Assembly: GCA_904501765.1 (NCBI GenBank) | Contig: CAJGCM010000003.1 | Span: 1-58,316 of the forward strand | Direction: 5' to 3' | Source: an uncultured Clostridia bacterium | Lineage (GTDB): Bacteria > Bacillota > Clostridia > Oscillospirales > CAG-272 | Length of the DNA stretch: 58,316 bases | Shown: positions 36,958-45,192 of the stretch, one piece after another | How positions within the stretch are numbered: position 1 is the stretch's first letter | How the letters are laid out: every line of letters begins with the position of its first letter | Program-made: the position numbers and the translations under genes | The notes under the pieces: model-generated | What the model saw: the letters and a program-made list of their open reading frames with translations, nothing else | Databases searched by the model: none | What the model was told of the DNA's origin: nothing

Positions 36958-38406
36958 ATGATGACGAATACGAATGAAGAGATATGGGTGGCGTTATACC
37001 CTCGAGTATCGACTTTAGAACAAGCTAGGGATGGATACTCGATCAATGAACAGATTGATAGAATGAAAAAATATTGTGAGGCTAAGGGATGGAATGTTTA
37101 CAAAATATATACTGACGCGGGTCATTCTGGAGCAGATACCGATAGACCAGGTTTACAGGAACTCATAAAAGACGCTGAAGGAAAACGATTCAATGCCGTT
37201 TTAGTATATAAACTTGATCGACTTTCACGTTCTCAGAAAGACACATTGACTTTAATTGAGGATGTATTTTTACCAAACGATGTAGATTTTATTAGTATGA
37301 CTGAAAACCTGGATACAAGCACTCCTTTTGGACGAGCTATGTTGGGTATTTTGAGTGTGTTTGCTCAATTGGAAAGAGAGCAAATTAAAGAGCGTATGTT
37401 AATAGGTAAAATGGGTAGAGCAAAAGAGGGTAGATGGTGCGGTAGTCATTATGTTCCAATTGGATACGATTTAGTAGATGGTGAATTGGAAATAAACGAG
37501 TATGAAGCTATGCAAATACAAGAACTATTTCGCCTGTTTAACCTTAGAATATCTCAACGACGGGTTGCAAAAATGTTGAATGATAAAGGTTATACTACTA
37601 AAAACGGAGGTACTTGGGAAGGTAAACATTATCTCAGACCAATACTAGAAAATAAGCATTATATAGGAATGGTTTCGCACGGAGACGATTGGTATGATGG
37701 TATACATGAAGCTATTATCGATCTAGATACATTTGAAAAAGCTCAGAAAATATTAGCGGAACGTGATGCTGAAGTGGATGCTAGGGAACCAAAAATAAAT
37801 TCGGTAATCGCAGGATTAGTACATTGTGGTCAATGCGGTAACAAATATTTTCATAGAGTTGCTAAATCCGGAGATAAAGAATGGGGTTATTACACTTGTT
37901 ACAAACGCACAGCTAATACTGGTAAGTGGAAAGAATTACCTAGAGACCAACGCTGTAAAAATAAGAATTGGAAGTCTGTAGATTTAGAAGAAAAGATTCT
38001 TGGTGAGATTCGTAAACTAGCACTTAATCCTGACGCATTCGAAATAAACTCTATCGAAGACGACAATGCTGCCAGAATACAAATATTAGAAACACGTATT
38101 AAAACGATAGAATCACAAATTAGTAAATTGATGGACTTATACTCAATCGGCGGTATAGATTTCGAAGCCGTGCAACAAAAAATGCAACCTTTACTTGGTG
38201 AGAAGGAAGGTCTTATAATTGAAATCCGAAATCTCACAATAAAGGATAATAAGATGTCTAAGGACGAAGCTGTTGGTATCGCGTTAAGCCTTTGTGATGT
38301 GATTGACGAGGGAGATATTGACGAGATTAAATTCCTTATTCGAGAGTTGATAACTAAAATATCAATAGACGATGAACATGTTCATATCTATTGGAAGTTC
38401 GCTTAA
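36958..38406 (+). CDS. large serine recombinase (integrase)
   Basis: 482 residues from ATG at 36958. N-terminal resolvase domain with ALYPRVSTLEQ (the catalytic Ser), LDRLSRSQKD and FGRAMLGILSVFAQLERE; recombinase domain with a zinc ribbon (CGQCGNKYF ... C-N-YYTCYK); coiled-coil region near 375-420. Length and order are those of large serine integrases that join attP and attB. Codon use is more AT-rich than in the structural genes. Translation is probably coupled to the repressor. Confidence 0.93.
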   Translation: MMTNTNEEIWVALYPRVSTLEQARDGYSINEQIDRMKKYCEAKGWNVYKIYTDAGHSGADTDRPGLQELIKDAEGKRFNAVLVYKLDRLSRSQKDTLTLIEDVFLPNDVDFISMTENLDTSTPFGRAMLGILSVFAQLEREQIKERMLIGKMGRAKEGRWCGSHYVPIGYDLVDGELEINEYEAMQIQELFRLFNLRISQRRVAKMLNDKGYTTKNGGTWEGKHYLRPILENKHYIGMVSHGDDWYDGIHEAIIDLDTFEKAQKILAERDAEVDAREPKINSVIAGLVHCGQCGNKYFHRVAKSGDKEWGYYTCYKRTANTGKWKELPRDQRCKNKNWKSVDLEEKILGEIRKLALNPDAFEINSIEDDNAARIQILETRIKTIESQISKLMDLYSIGGIDFEAVQQKMQPLLGEKEGLIIEIRNLTIKDNKMSKDEAVGIALSLCDVIDEGDIDEIKFLIRELITKISIDDEHVHIYWKFA

Positions 38407-38413
38407 ACTCAAG

Positions 38414-38444
38414 CCCTGCCTATATTGGCGGGGTTTTCCCTTAT
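38414..38444 (+). terminator. rho-independent terminator of the integrase
   Basis: Plus-strand hairpin CCCTGCC / GGCGGGG with loop TATATT, followed by TTTTCCCTT. Confidence 0.7.
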
Positions 38445-38493
38445 TTGTACATTAAGTTAACCCACTTAAAAGTAGACTAGCTTAATGTGTAAA
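38444..38493. other. candidate attP site
   Basis: An imperfect palindrome of about 40-48 bases centred on AA at 38468-38469: the inner arms ACTT / AAGT and the outer arms ACATTAAG (38449-38456) / CTTAATGT (38481-38488) match exactly, with four mismatches between. It follows the integrase gene and has no T-tract, so it is not a terminator. Size, symmetry and a non-palindromic central dinucleotide fit attP sites of large serine integrases. Confidence 0.55.
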
Positions 38494-38520
38494 AAGAAAG
38501 AGTCCTTGCGGGCTCTCCTT
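38491..38520 (-). terminator. rho-independent terminator
   Basis: Stem AGAGCCC / GGACTCT (one mismatch) with a short loop, then TTCTTTTT, after the gene at 38530-38859; it faces the integrase terminator. Confidence 0.7.
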
Positions 38521-38529
38521 TTGAGAATA

Positions 38530-38859
38530 TCACTCTTCGCAGATATGTTGAATAGCTTTAAGTTTATCAGAAGAATACATACTGGAATTTGCTATTTTAA
38601 TTACAGCCTTATAGAAATCAGCATCTTTATCTTTTCCTAGCAGTGCGATTGCTGTATTTTTATCAGCTGAAAACATGCCACTTTCTAAGATGGAACCAAC
38701 GGCATCGCTATATTTAACTTTGTCGTTGAAACACAACTTATCAATAGCATCTTTCGATGATGCGTAATACAGAATAGCTGCTACCCCAGATAATGCGATT
38801 TTAACGCCTGATTTAGCAATTTTTCCAACAATTTCTTTAGAACCAGTAAAGTTTCTCAT
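38530..38859 (-). CDS. phage protein, unknown function
   Basis: 109 residues; one moderately hydrophobic helix (VKIALSGVAAILYYAS) then a helical domain rich in Lys, Asp and Ala. Alone between element copy 25 and a terminator, next to the attP candidate. Could be lysogeny-related cargo; function unknown. Confidence 0.7.
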   Translation of the reverse strand: MRNFTGSKEIVGKIAKSGVKIALSGVAAILYYASSKDAIDKLCFNDKVKYSDAVGSILESGMFSADKNTAIALLGKDKDADFYKAVIKIANSSMYSSDKLKAIQHICEE

Positions 38860-38884
38860 ATCTATTACCCCCTAGTTTTTTTCT

Positions 38885-38908
38885 CATAATAGGGCTTGTA
38901 TGGCGCGC
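38885..38908 (-). promoter_or_regulatory. repeated promoter-like element, copy 25
   Basis: All boxes intact. Drives the gene at 38530-38859. Confidence 0.7.
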
Positions 38909-38909
38909 G

Positions 38910-38945
38910 AAAAAGCAAAAATGAAAGTCCATGCGGACCCTCATT
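38910..38945 (-). terminator. rho-independent terminator
   Basis: Eight-pair stem GAGGGTCC / GGACTTTC with loop GCAT, then ATTTTTGC; overlaps the stop of the 16-residue gene. Confidence 0.75.
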
Positions 38946-38991
38946 TCCCGATTTTAACAACCCAACCTTCTTTGTCTACAATGATGGTCAT
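38941..38991 (-). CDS. 16-residue micro-protein
   Basis: ATG with GGGAGGG upstream; peptide of the form TIIVDKEGWVVKIGK. It is the only frame in a full cassette (element copy 26, terminator), which is the main support. Confidence 0.45.
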   Translation of the reverse strand: MTIIVDKEGWVVKIGK

Positions 38992-39034
38992 TTTAAACCC
39001 TCCCTATAAACTGAAATTAGTGTTGTCTTTCTCT

Positions 39035-39058
39035 CATAATAGGGGTTGTATCCGTCGC
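39035..39058 (-). promoter_or_regulatory. repeated promoter-like element, copy 26
   Basis: All boxes intact. Drives the 16-residue gene at 38941-38991. Confidence 0.7.
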
Positions 39059-39059
39059 G

Positions 39060-39090
39060 AAAAAGAAAAGCCCTTGTTAGAGCTTTTCTC
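39060..39090 (-). terminator. rho-independent terminator
   Basis: Stem AGAAAAGCTC / GGGCTTTTCT with loop TAACAA, then TTTTT, after the gene at 39077-39325. Confidence 0.8.
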
Positions 39091-39325
39091 CACAGAACGG
39101 ACAATAATTAATTTTAATATGCGTTTCATTCACAGTATATAGCCCGTCTCGAAGTTCGACCGCGTCATCAATGATCAATTCGTTAATGGTTGGGTCGTCG
39201 TCACATTGGTATCTATTAATAGATACATCAGTTACGTACTTGCCATACCGAATCCGTTTGATACGTTTGACATCGTTCGATTTCTCGTCTAAACCTATGT
39301 ACGTGAATTTACAATATTTACACAT
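39077..39325 (-). CDS. small zinc-ribbon protein
   Basis: 82 residues from the ATG at 39325 with GGAAGG upstream. CKYC at the start and CPFCGEK at the end give a zinc ribbon around a charged core, like the protein at 4534-4824. Single-gene cassette. Confidence 0.7.
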   Translation of the reverse strand: MCKYCKFTYIGLDEKSNDVKRIKRIRYGKYVTDVSINRYQCDDDPTINELIIDDAVELRDGLYTVNETHIKINYCPFCGEKL

Positions 39326-39342
39326 AATTGTCACCTTCCTTT

Positions 39343-39366
39343 CATAATATCGCATGTTTTTTACGC
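39343..39366 (-). promoter_or_regulatory. repeated promoter-like element, copy 27
   Basis: All boxes intact. Drives the gene at 39077-39325. Last copy on the map; none is seen in the structural region to its right. Confidence 0.7.
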
Positions 39367-39412
39367 GAAAAAATAAGAGGGGTTGTAGCCGTAGCTAGCC
39401 CCTCTTACTCTT
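39367..39412 (-). terminator. strong terminator of the late operon
   Basis: Stem AAGAGGGG / CCCCTCTT around a 14-base loop with a further inner pair (AGC / GCT), then ATTTTTT. Ends the structural and lysis operon. Confidence 0.85.
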
Positions 39413-39754
39413 TTATTCTGTAATTTCAGTAGTGGTTTTGTTAAACGCGTCGTTAAACTCGCTAACAGCGGCCTCGATAAGAACACGCATCTCCAACTCA
39501 CTGATCAGGATACCTTTTTCAGCAAGCATTTCAGACATGGATTCCAAAGCCTTATTCAGTTTCTCTTCGCCGTGCAGATCCTTATAGACCTGCTCGACAA
39601 ACTGAACAGTAACCTTGGCGACTTCTCGTTTGGTCTTATCGTTTATGTATTTCTGATAAATATTCTTTACGACAATACCCAAATAACCACCGATAGCAGT
39701 TACGATGGTGTACAAAATGGCAGTGCCATATTCATTGATGAATTGTGCGAACAT
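39413..39754 (-). CDS. LLH-family holin
   Basis: 113 residues. One N-terminal helix (GTAILYTIVTAIGGYLGIVV), then a charged helical tail (AKVTVQFVEQVYKDLHGEEKLNKALE) typical of phage holins of the LLH type. It would permeabilise the membrane at the end of infection. Last gene of the late operon. Confidence 0.75.
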   Translation of the reverse strand: MFAQFINEYGTAILYTIVTAIGGYLGIVVKNIYQKYINDKTKREVAKVTVQFVEQVYKDLHGEEKLNKALESMSEMLAEKGILISELEMRVLIEAAVSEFNDAFNKTTTEITE

Positions 39755-39773
39755 GATGGATCAGTCCTCTCGT

Positions 39774-40103
39774 TTAATTTCCAAAGATTCGTTGGATGCC
39801 CTGATCAAGTAAGAAGTCCTGTTCAACTTTTTGAAGCTCATCCGCTTTTTGCAAAGCAGCTGTCATATCCCCGTTACAATGAGCGTCGGGGATACGCTGT
39901 ACTGCACGAGCGGTAGCCTCAGCCAAAACAACCGCGGCTCTCCCATTTTGCATGATCATGAGCATAAGTTTTTCAGTATTAGCTTCACGTTGTTCGCGCT
40001 CTCGCTCTTTTTTATCGATATGCCGTTTGAGAAACCAAACCAACAAACCCATGATGGCGGTAGGTATACCCATGGCCGCGATAAACGCTGCGAAATTTTC
40101 CAT
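39774..40103 (-). CDS. small membrane protein, second holin-like candidate
   Basis: 109 residues: N-terminal helix (FIAAMGIPTAIMGLLVWFL), then a charged coiled coil. GGGGGTGG before the ATG. Next to the holin, so it may be an antiholin or pinholin partner; unproven. Confidence 0.6.
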   Translation of the reverse strand: MENFAAFIAAMGIPTAIMGLLVWFLKRHIDKKEREREQREANTEKLMLMIMQNGRAAVVLAEATARAVQRIPDAHCNGDMTAALQKADELQKVEQDFLLDQGIQRIFGN

Positions 40104-40132
40104 ATGACACCACCCCCTCTCGGAATATAAAA

Positions 40133-40276
40133 TTATTCAGCCTGCGTATCGGCTTTATCACAGTCCTGCGCCAGTTTTTCAACGTACGCCAGACACTGCG
40201 CCATGATTTTCGTATTCTCGCCCTTGGTCTCAATCATAGCCAGGGTGTTATACAGTTTAATAAGATTTTCTTTCAT
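40133..40276 (-). CDS. 47-residue protein between fibre and holin genes
   Basis: AAAGGAGA upstream of the ATG; a helical soluble peptide with two Cys. Proteins of this kind are common just after phage fibre genes; role unknown. Confidence 0.65.
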   Translation of the reverse strand: MKENLIKLYNTLAMIETKGENTKIMAQCLAYVEKLAQDCDKADTQAE

Positions 40277-40301
40277 GTTATTTCTCCTTTCATTTCTCCT
40301 G

Positions 40302-43300
40302 TTATACATATGCTACGTTAAGCATTGTTGCAGTATTGTTCGGTAATACGGTATTCGCGACGGTACAACGAGCGTTAAGTGTAATAACGTCACCCGCAGC
40401 AACCGAAATAATAGCAACTCCCGAAGTCATCGAGAATCCTTTAGTATTCAGCTGAAGGTAAGACGAAATCACTTCAGTTCCGTTTTTATAGATATAAACG
40501 CCTTTGTGGCTATCAGAAACCGCAGATGCATTGAAATATATGTTACCACACACCATCACATTACCGGCTCGAGGACATTTAATACCGCCTCCCGAGAACG
40601 TAAAGCCCGTGTCGTTTCGAACCACCCACGTATTGAGAGTGAGCTGCGTGATAGTATTAGCCGCGATCGATAACGACGACGCACTGCCTCTAGCAGAAGC
40701 AGCGGACCTAGCCTGCGACAGTTCTGTTTTTGTAGCATACGTGGATGTGATTGTGTTACCAGAACCGTCCTGCGTAGCCGTGGTTGCCGATGTAGCATTA
40801 CCGCTCAGAGTAGCAGTAAGTGTACCGTTCACCTTTAAACCGCCAGTGACAGTAAGCACGCCGCTCGAATTTTCAATGATGCGAGAAGTATAGTCCGTTG
40901 TAGATTTTCCGAAATGGAAATCGATATGCGGCGTGGCGTGACACAATTCAATACCGTTGTAGAACGTCGCCGAACTATTCACGTACAATGCACCATTGCA
41001 CGTTGTCATGTTTCGAATGTATGCACTAGACAGTGTGATGTCTCCCGGGGACGAAATTTGTATATAACTCGGTTCAATGTATATCTCACTCTGTGTACTA
41101 CCGTGATCTCCTTCGGCGTATATGGTTACATAAGAAGCATCGCTGTAGTCAGCATACGACATCGCACCAATAACAGCTCTAGCGCCATGTGTTGCATTCG
41201 ACTTTGATACGAGGTTTGCAAATGTGTAATTACCGACATGTGTACCGCTCGTGTTATTACCAGAACCGATATACATAATCGAATATTCTTTAGCATTAGT
41301 ATACCAAGCATTGGACGTCATGATATGCACATTTGGCGCAATTATATCGACCTTGTCCGATTCAATGGCCATAGTGTCGAAATTCGTATTTCCGGAATAG
41401 TTATGAGCATATATAGTGCCGACACCGCCACACAAATTAACCTTAGCAGCCTTAGAGTTTTTACCCAAATCGATTTGATCAGCCGTAAACGACGCCAATA
41501 CGGTCGTGCCTTTACGAATATCAACACTGTCGCTATCGAGATATACATTCTGGCCCGCCGACTGACCGATAGTTACGGTGCCTCCGAACGAAGCCAACGA
41601 TGTACCAGACGAATTGAGAATATTGAATGCGGACGATGTGATCTGTGCTCGATTTCCAACCCACGAACCGCTGGACTTGTTACCGACAAGAAGACCGTTT
41701 GTAGAGTCGTAGCTTAAGAAATTCGTAGCCGTTTTAGCAGCGTTCGTCGCATTCGTATTAGCGGTGTTAGCCGTACTCTGAGCCGTTGCCGCGTTAGCTT
41801 TTGCCGTATCAGCTGTACTCTGAGCCGTTGCAGCATTTGTTTTAGCCGTATCCGCTGTGCTTTGGGCCGTTATAATGTCTTCGACAGCATCGTTTAATGA
41901 AACAGTCAAACCATCGGCGGTCACTTTCAACTCGGCAATGGCGGTTTCGTTATCCGTGACTTTTTTGGCAACGGTACTAACACTGCTTTCGGTCTGAGAC
42001 ACGCGCGTCGTTAAATCCTTATACTGCTTTGCGGTAGCCATGTCTTCTGGAGCAGGTCCGTACGCGGTCGCCACAGTCCCCTCTTCGATCTGTAACTCGG
42101 TAAGCTGAATAGTTCCCGTCCACGATCCGCTAAACCACACCTGCACGGAAAAGTAGCAACCGGTAGTGTTTTCCGTAACCGGATGCCACATTTTGAAATA
42201 TTTCCACTCGGTAGTATCAGACGTAGCAATATCAACCTGACTATTGGTCTGCCATGCGGACGATATGTTGTTCTGCGATCTTGTACGTAATGCCACAAGA
42301 GAACCACTTTTTGTAGTGATTTTTGCCTTGCCGCTAATTGTATACGTCTTACCTTTTTCGAAGCAATATAACTTGGACGCATCCGGATTGCAGAATCGAT
42401 AATATATCTCATTACTGGAAGACGAACATTCAAGAGTCAATACACCATTTTTATTTGTCCAGTTCGTTACCTGGGATAGACTTATACTAGAATCTCTACA
42501 ACGAACCGGCGAATCATCAGTAGCAGTGTCAACCAGCAAGTTTCTACCACCAACGTCCAGATTGTTGAAATCGGTTTTGGTGACATATGTACTCGAAACG
42601 GTCGTCTGGAACCCATTAAGATTCTGTTCGAGCGACGTTACTTTGTTGTTCACAGTTGTAACGGTGCTGTTATCGGCTTTATTCGCAATCTGAGTGGTAT
42701 GTTCTGCAACAGTTGCCGATAAGCCATTGACTGTCTGATTCAGCGTGGAATATTGCGTCGACAGAGTGTTTATACTTCCGTTTAACTCGCTCTTCGCAGT
42801 ATTGATATCCTGCTGCCAAATCTTGTTCGAGATCTGACCCTGAATGGTGGAAATTTGAGTACCCTGAGACGATATAGTCTCGCCCATTCCACTCACAGTC
42901 GTGGTCATGGAGTTAAACGCCACATCCAACGTCTGCTTCTTATCGTCGAAATAGACCTTGGTGGATTTAATAGTATTAGTGCTACCGTTAATCTCCGTGA
43001 ACAAACTATCAATATCAAGCTTGCTGGCGGAAATATTGGCGTTCGCACTTACCATATCGTTACGGATGATCGCATCTTTGATGGCGCTATCGGTAATACC
43101 ACCTTCGCTGAACATCAGCTTTCCGTCAGCATCCCAAATATTGATGGAGTAATCGTTGGATGCATCCTTGCCGATCTGCACACGGACTCGAGTATCGTCG
43201 CTTATCTGGATTGTCTCATCAGATATAAGCAGACTTCCGTCCTCCGACTTCACACGGACGTTATTCGTGATAATATCACCAGCAGTAATTTTGCCAGCGG

Positions 43301-44126
43301 ATATATTCTCGATCATGGCAGACTTGATCTGCGCATCACCAAGCTGCGCTATTACCGCGTTAGCAAAGGACGTTTGGATTGTCGTACCGGATGCCGAGCC
43401 AAATATCAATGTATTGATGTCGGCCATGTCGGCATCCAACACACCAATAGAGGCTTTTACGGCATTCAGTTCGGTAACATTTGCTTTATTGGCCTTTAGC
43501 GACCCAATTTCAGCATCGACGGCTGTGAAATTCTTAGTCGTTGTAGTTTCAAATGCGGCATGCGTACCCTTTATGGAATTAACTTCAATATTGGTAGCAT
43601 TAAGATTTTCAATAGTAGCAAATTCAGACTCGAGTCTTGAAGTCTTGACGTATGTAGATTCGATTGTATCAGCCTTGATATAATCAGCCTCTAACTTTTC
43701 AGTCTTTACATACAGCGACTCAATCGTATCGGCCTTCATGTAGTCAGCTTCTAACGTCTCGGTCTTGACATAGTCCGAGAGTAGAATATCAATTTTTGCA
43801 AACTCTGCTTCTAACTCTTCGGCTAGTATTTTACCAACAACCATGTTACTGATGTCTTCAACGTTTTGTCTAGTTGTAGACGGAGCCGTCAGGTTACCAT
43901 TTATGATCGCCGAGTGGTTCCGGATACCAACAACTACTCGATCCCCATCCGATACGTTGGTCACACTTGAGATGGGTGTTAACAGATCAGAACCGTCGAT
44001 TCGTACCCATTTTGAATTATCATACTCAACGATGGTTCCGTACATTGTTTTGTCGGTAGACGTATCACGATTCGGTTCATTTGCGAGCTTAGCAAACTCC
44101 TGTATCAAATCGTCAGACAAAATCAC
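40302..44126 (-). CDS. tail fibre / receptor-binding protein
   Basis: 1,274 residues from a GTG with GGAGGTGAT upstream. N-terminal domain resembling a tail-attachment barrel, then near-repeats of the form LEADYxKADTIESxYVKT, coiled coils, a carbohydrate-binding-like domain (GGRNLLVDT ... QLTELQIEEGTVATAYGPAPED, about 530-685), an 18-residue-period repeat (STADTAKTNAATAQ), and beta-rich C-terminal domains. Likely a trimeric fibre that recognises cell surface sugar. Confidence 0.82.
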   Translation of the reverse strand: MILSDDLIQEFAKLANEPNRDTSTDKTMYGTIVEYDNSKWVRIDGSDLLTPISSVTNVSDGDRVVVGIRNHSAIINGNLTAPSTTRQNVEDISNMVVGKILAEELEAEFAKIDILLSDYVKTETLEADYMKADTIESLYVKTEKLEADYIKADTIESTYVKTSRLESEFATIENLNATNIEVNSIKGTHAAFETTTTKNFTAVDAEIGSLKANKANVTELNAVKASIGVLDADMADINTLIFGSASGTTIQTSFANAVIAQLGDAQIKSAMIENISAGKITAGDIITNNVRVKSEDGSLLISDETIQISDDTRVRVQIGKDASNDYSINIWDADGKLMFSEGGITDSAIKDAIIRNDMVSANANISASKLDIDSLFTEINGSTNTIKSTKVYFDDKKQTLDVAFNSMTTTVSGMGETISSQGTQISTIQGQISNKIWQQDINTAKSELNGSINTLSTQYSTLNQTVNGLSATVAEHTTQIANKADNSTVTTVNNKVTSLEQNLNGFQTTVSSTYVTKTDFNNLDVGGRNLLVDTATDDSPVRCRDSSISLSQVTNWTNKNGVLTLECSSSSNEIYYRFCNPDASKLYCFEKGKTYTISGKAKITTKSGSLVALRTRSQNNISSAWQTNSQVDIATSDTTEWKYFKMWHPVTENTTGCYFSVQVWFSGSWTGTIQLTELQIEEGTVATAYGPAPEDMATAKQYKDLTTRVSQTESSVSTVAKKVTDNETAIAELKVTADGLTVSLNDAVEDIITAQSTADTAKTNAATAQSTADTAKANAATAQSTANTANTNATNAAKTATNFLSYDSTNGLLVGNKSSGSWVGNRAQITSSAFNILNSSGTSLASFGGTVTIGQSAGQNVYLDSDSVDIRKGTTVLASFTADQIDLGKNSKAAKVNLCGGVGTIYAHNYSGNTNFDTMAIESDKVDIIAPNVHIMTSNAWYTNAKEYSIMYIGSGNNTSGTHVGNYTFANLVSKSNATHGARAVIGAMSYADYSDASYVTIYAEGDHGSTQSEIYIEPSYIQISSPGDITLSSAYIRNMTTCNGALYVNSSATFYNGIELCHATPHIDFHFGKSTTDYTSRIIENSSGVLTVTGGLKVNGTLTATLSGNATSATTATQDGSGNTITSTYATKTELSQARSAASARGSASSLSIAANTITQLTLNTWVVRNDTGFTFSGGGIKCPRAGNVMVCGNIYFNASAVSDSHKGVYIYKNGTEVISSYLQLNTKGFSMTSGVAIISVAAGDVITLNARCTVANTVLPNNTATMLNVAYV

Positions 44127-44132
44127 AATACA

Positions 44133-45191
44133 TCACCTCCACAACTTTTTAGTAAATACCGCTTTTTCCGTTACCGGACATCCGGGCTGACATTTAATAG
44201 ACTGATAGACGACTTTAGCTTTAACATCGACTAAACCGGCTCTAACATAATTGAGTCTGATACAATCGCCAAGTCTCACAGGACAGTATCCGTGAGTATA
44301 GGAGATCGTATACTCCAGGCAGGACATTTCTCGCAGGACCTGTTCGGCATATTCCTGAACATGTTTCGCGGTAGGGTTACCGGGAAGTCCAGGATTCGGG
44401 ACTCGATGCGTGATTGTACGACCTCGGTTGACTGTCGAAATCGGACTATTGGGGTCATCGTTAACAGCTTTTCCGTAATAGTATTCGGTACCGGTAGAAT
44501 AGATAACCTCGACTACATTCGGAATACCGTACAGATCTCGATTCACACTAACCTCTGGGTGCAGGATCGAGCTATTACTGTCGTCATAGGTCCAAACCGG
44601 CTGAAGAGAAGCCGTATCCTGTTCTGGAACGAATAAGATACGGCACATCTCATCTAGACCAAGTTTGTATTTGACGTTCGCTATCAGATCGTTCGTGAAT
44701 GAGATCCATGTGTCCTCTGTATTAGCGACAAAATCGTTATACAAAGTTTTCGAATGCATAGTTTTAACCACGGGAGCTCTCGCATTATCTCGTACGATCT
44801 GATAGGCACGCTCCATAATATTTCCACCCCTGAGCATAGAATATCCCAGAGGTGGATTGTTCTCCTTGAGTTCGATTAACGGCGTGTATGCATCCATAGA
44901 ACTACTATGCGATTTACCATCAAAGCTCGAACTCGGTGTTTGGACTAAGAAAGTACCCAACGGGAAACGCTCTCTTAATCCATTTTGAATTGTAACAAGA
45001 TAGACTCTGATATAACACTCGTCGGTGACATCAGTTACATCGATCGTCGCAGAACCAAGAGTCTCTGCTTCGGAATCCCAGTTAATAGTGCATGATTTAA
45101 CCTTATCGAGGATTTTTTTGTCTTTCCACGAGATAGGGTCGACTAAATAATACTCGAAAGTCTGCTGCATTGAAGCCGACCAATTAGGCAT
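44133..45191 (-). CDS. baseplate hub / tail-associated protein
   Basis: 352 residues from the ATG at 45191 (AAGGAGGTG upstream), overlapping the preceding stop region. Pattern DKVKSCTINWDSEAETLGSATID ... FLVQTPSSSF and HVQEYAEQVLREMSCLEYTISYTHGYCPVRLGDCIRL fits the hub fold of siphoviral Tal / gp27-like proteins. No lytic domain. It should form the tail tip that carries the fibre. Confidence 0.78.
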   Translation of the reverse strand: MPNWSASMQQTFEYYLVDPISWKDKKILDKVKSCTINWDSEAETLGSATIDVTDVTDECYIRVYLVTIQNGLRERFPLGTFLVQTPSSSFDGKSHSSSMDAYTPLIELKENNPPLGYSMLRGGNIMERAYQIVRDNARAPVVKTMHSKTLYNDFVANTEDTWISFTNDLIANVKYKLGLDEMCRILFVPEQDTASLQPVWTYDDSNSSILHPEVSVNRDLYGIPNVVEVIYSTGTEYYYGKAVNDDPNSPISTVNRGRTITHRVPNPGLPGNPTAKHVQEYAEQVLREMSCLEYTISYTHGYCPVRLGDCIRLNYVRAGLVDVKAKVVYQSIKCQPGCPVTEKAVFTKKLWR

Positions 45192-45192
45192 A

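Noticed and set aside
38449..38488. Reading the palindrome after the integrase as a terminator
   Set aside because: No T-tract follows the arms on either strand, and a proper terminator is already present at 38414-38444.
4067..39366. The repeated elements as a CRISPR array or as LexA boxes
   Set aside because: Copies are spread gene by gene over 35 kb with only short fixed boxes, not clustered repeats with spacers; the boxes do not match the GAAC-N4-GTTC type LexA site.
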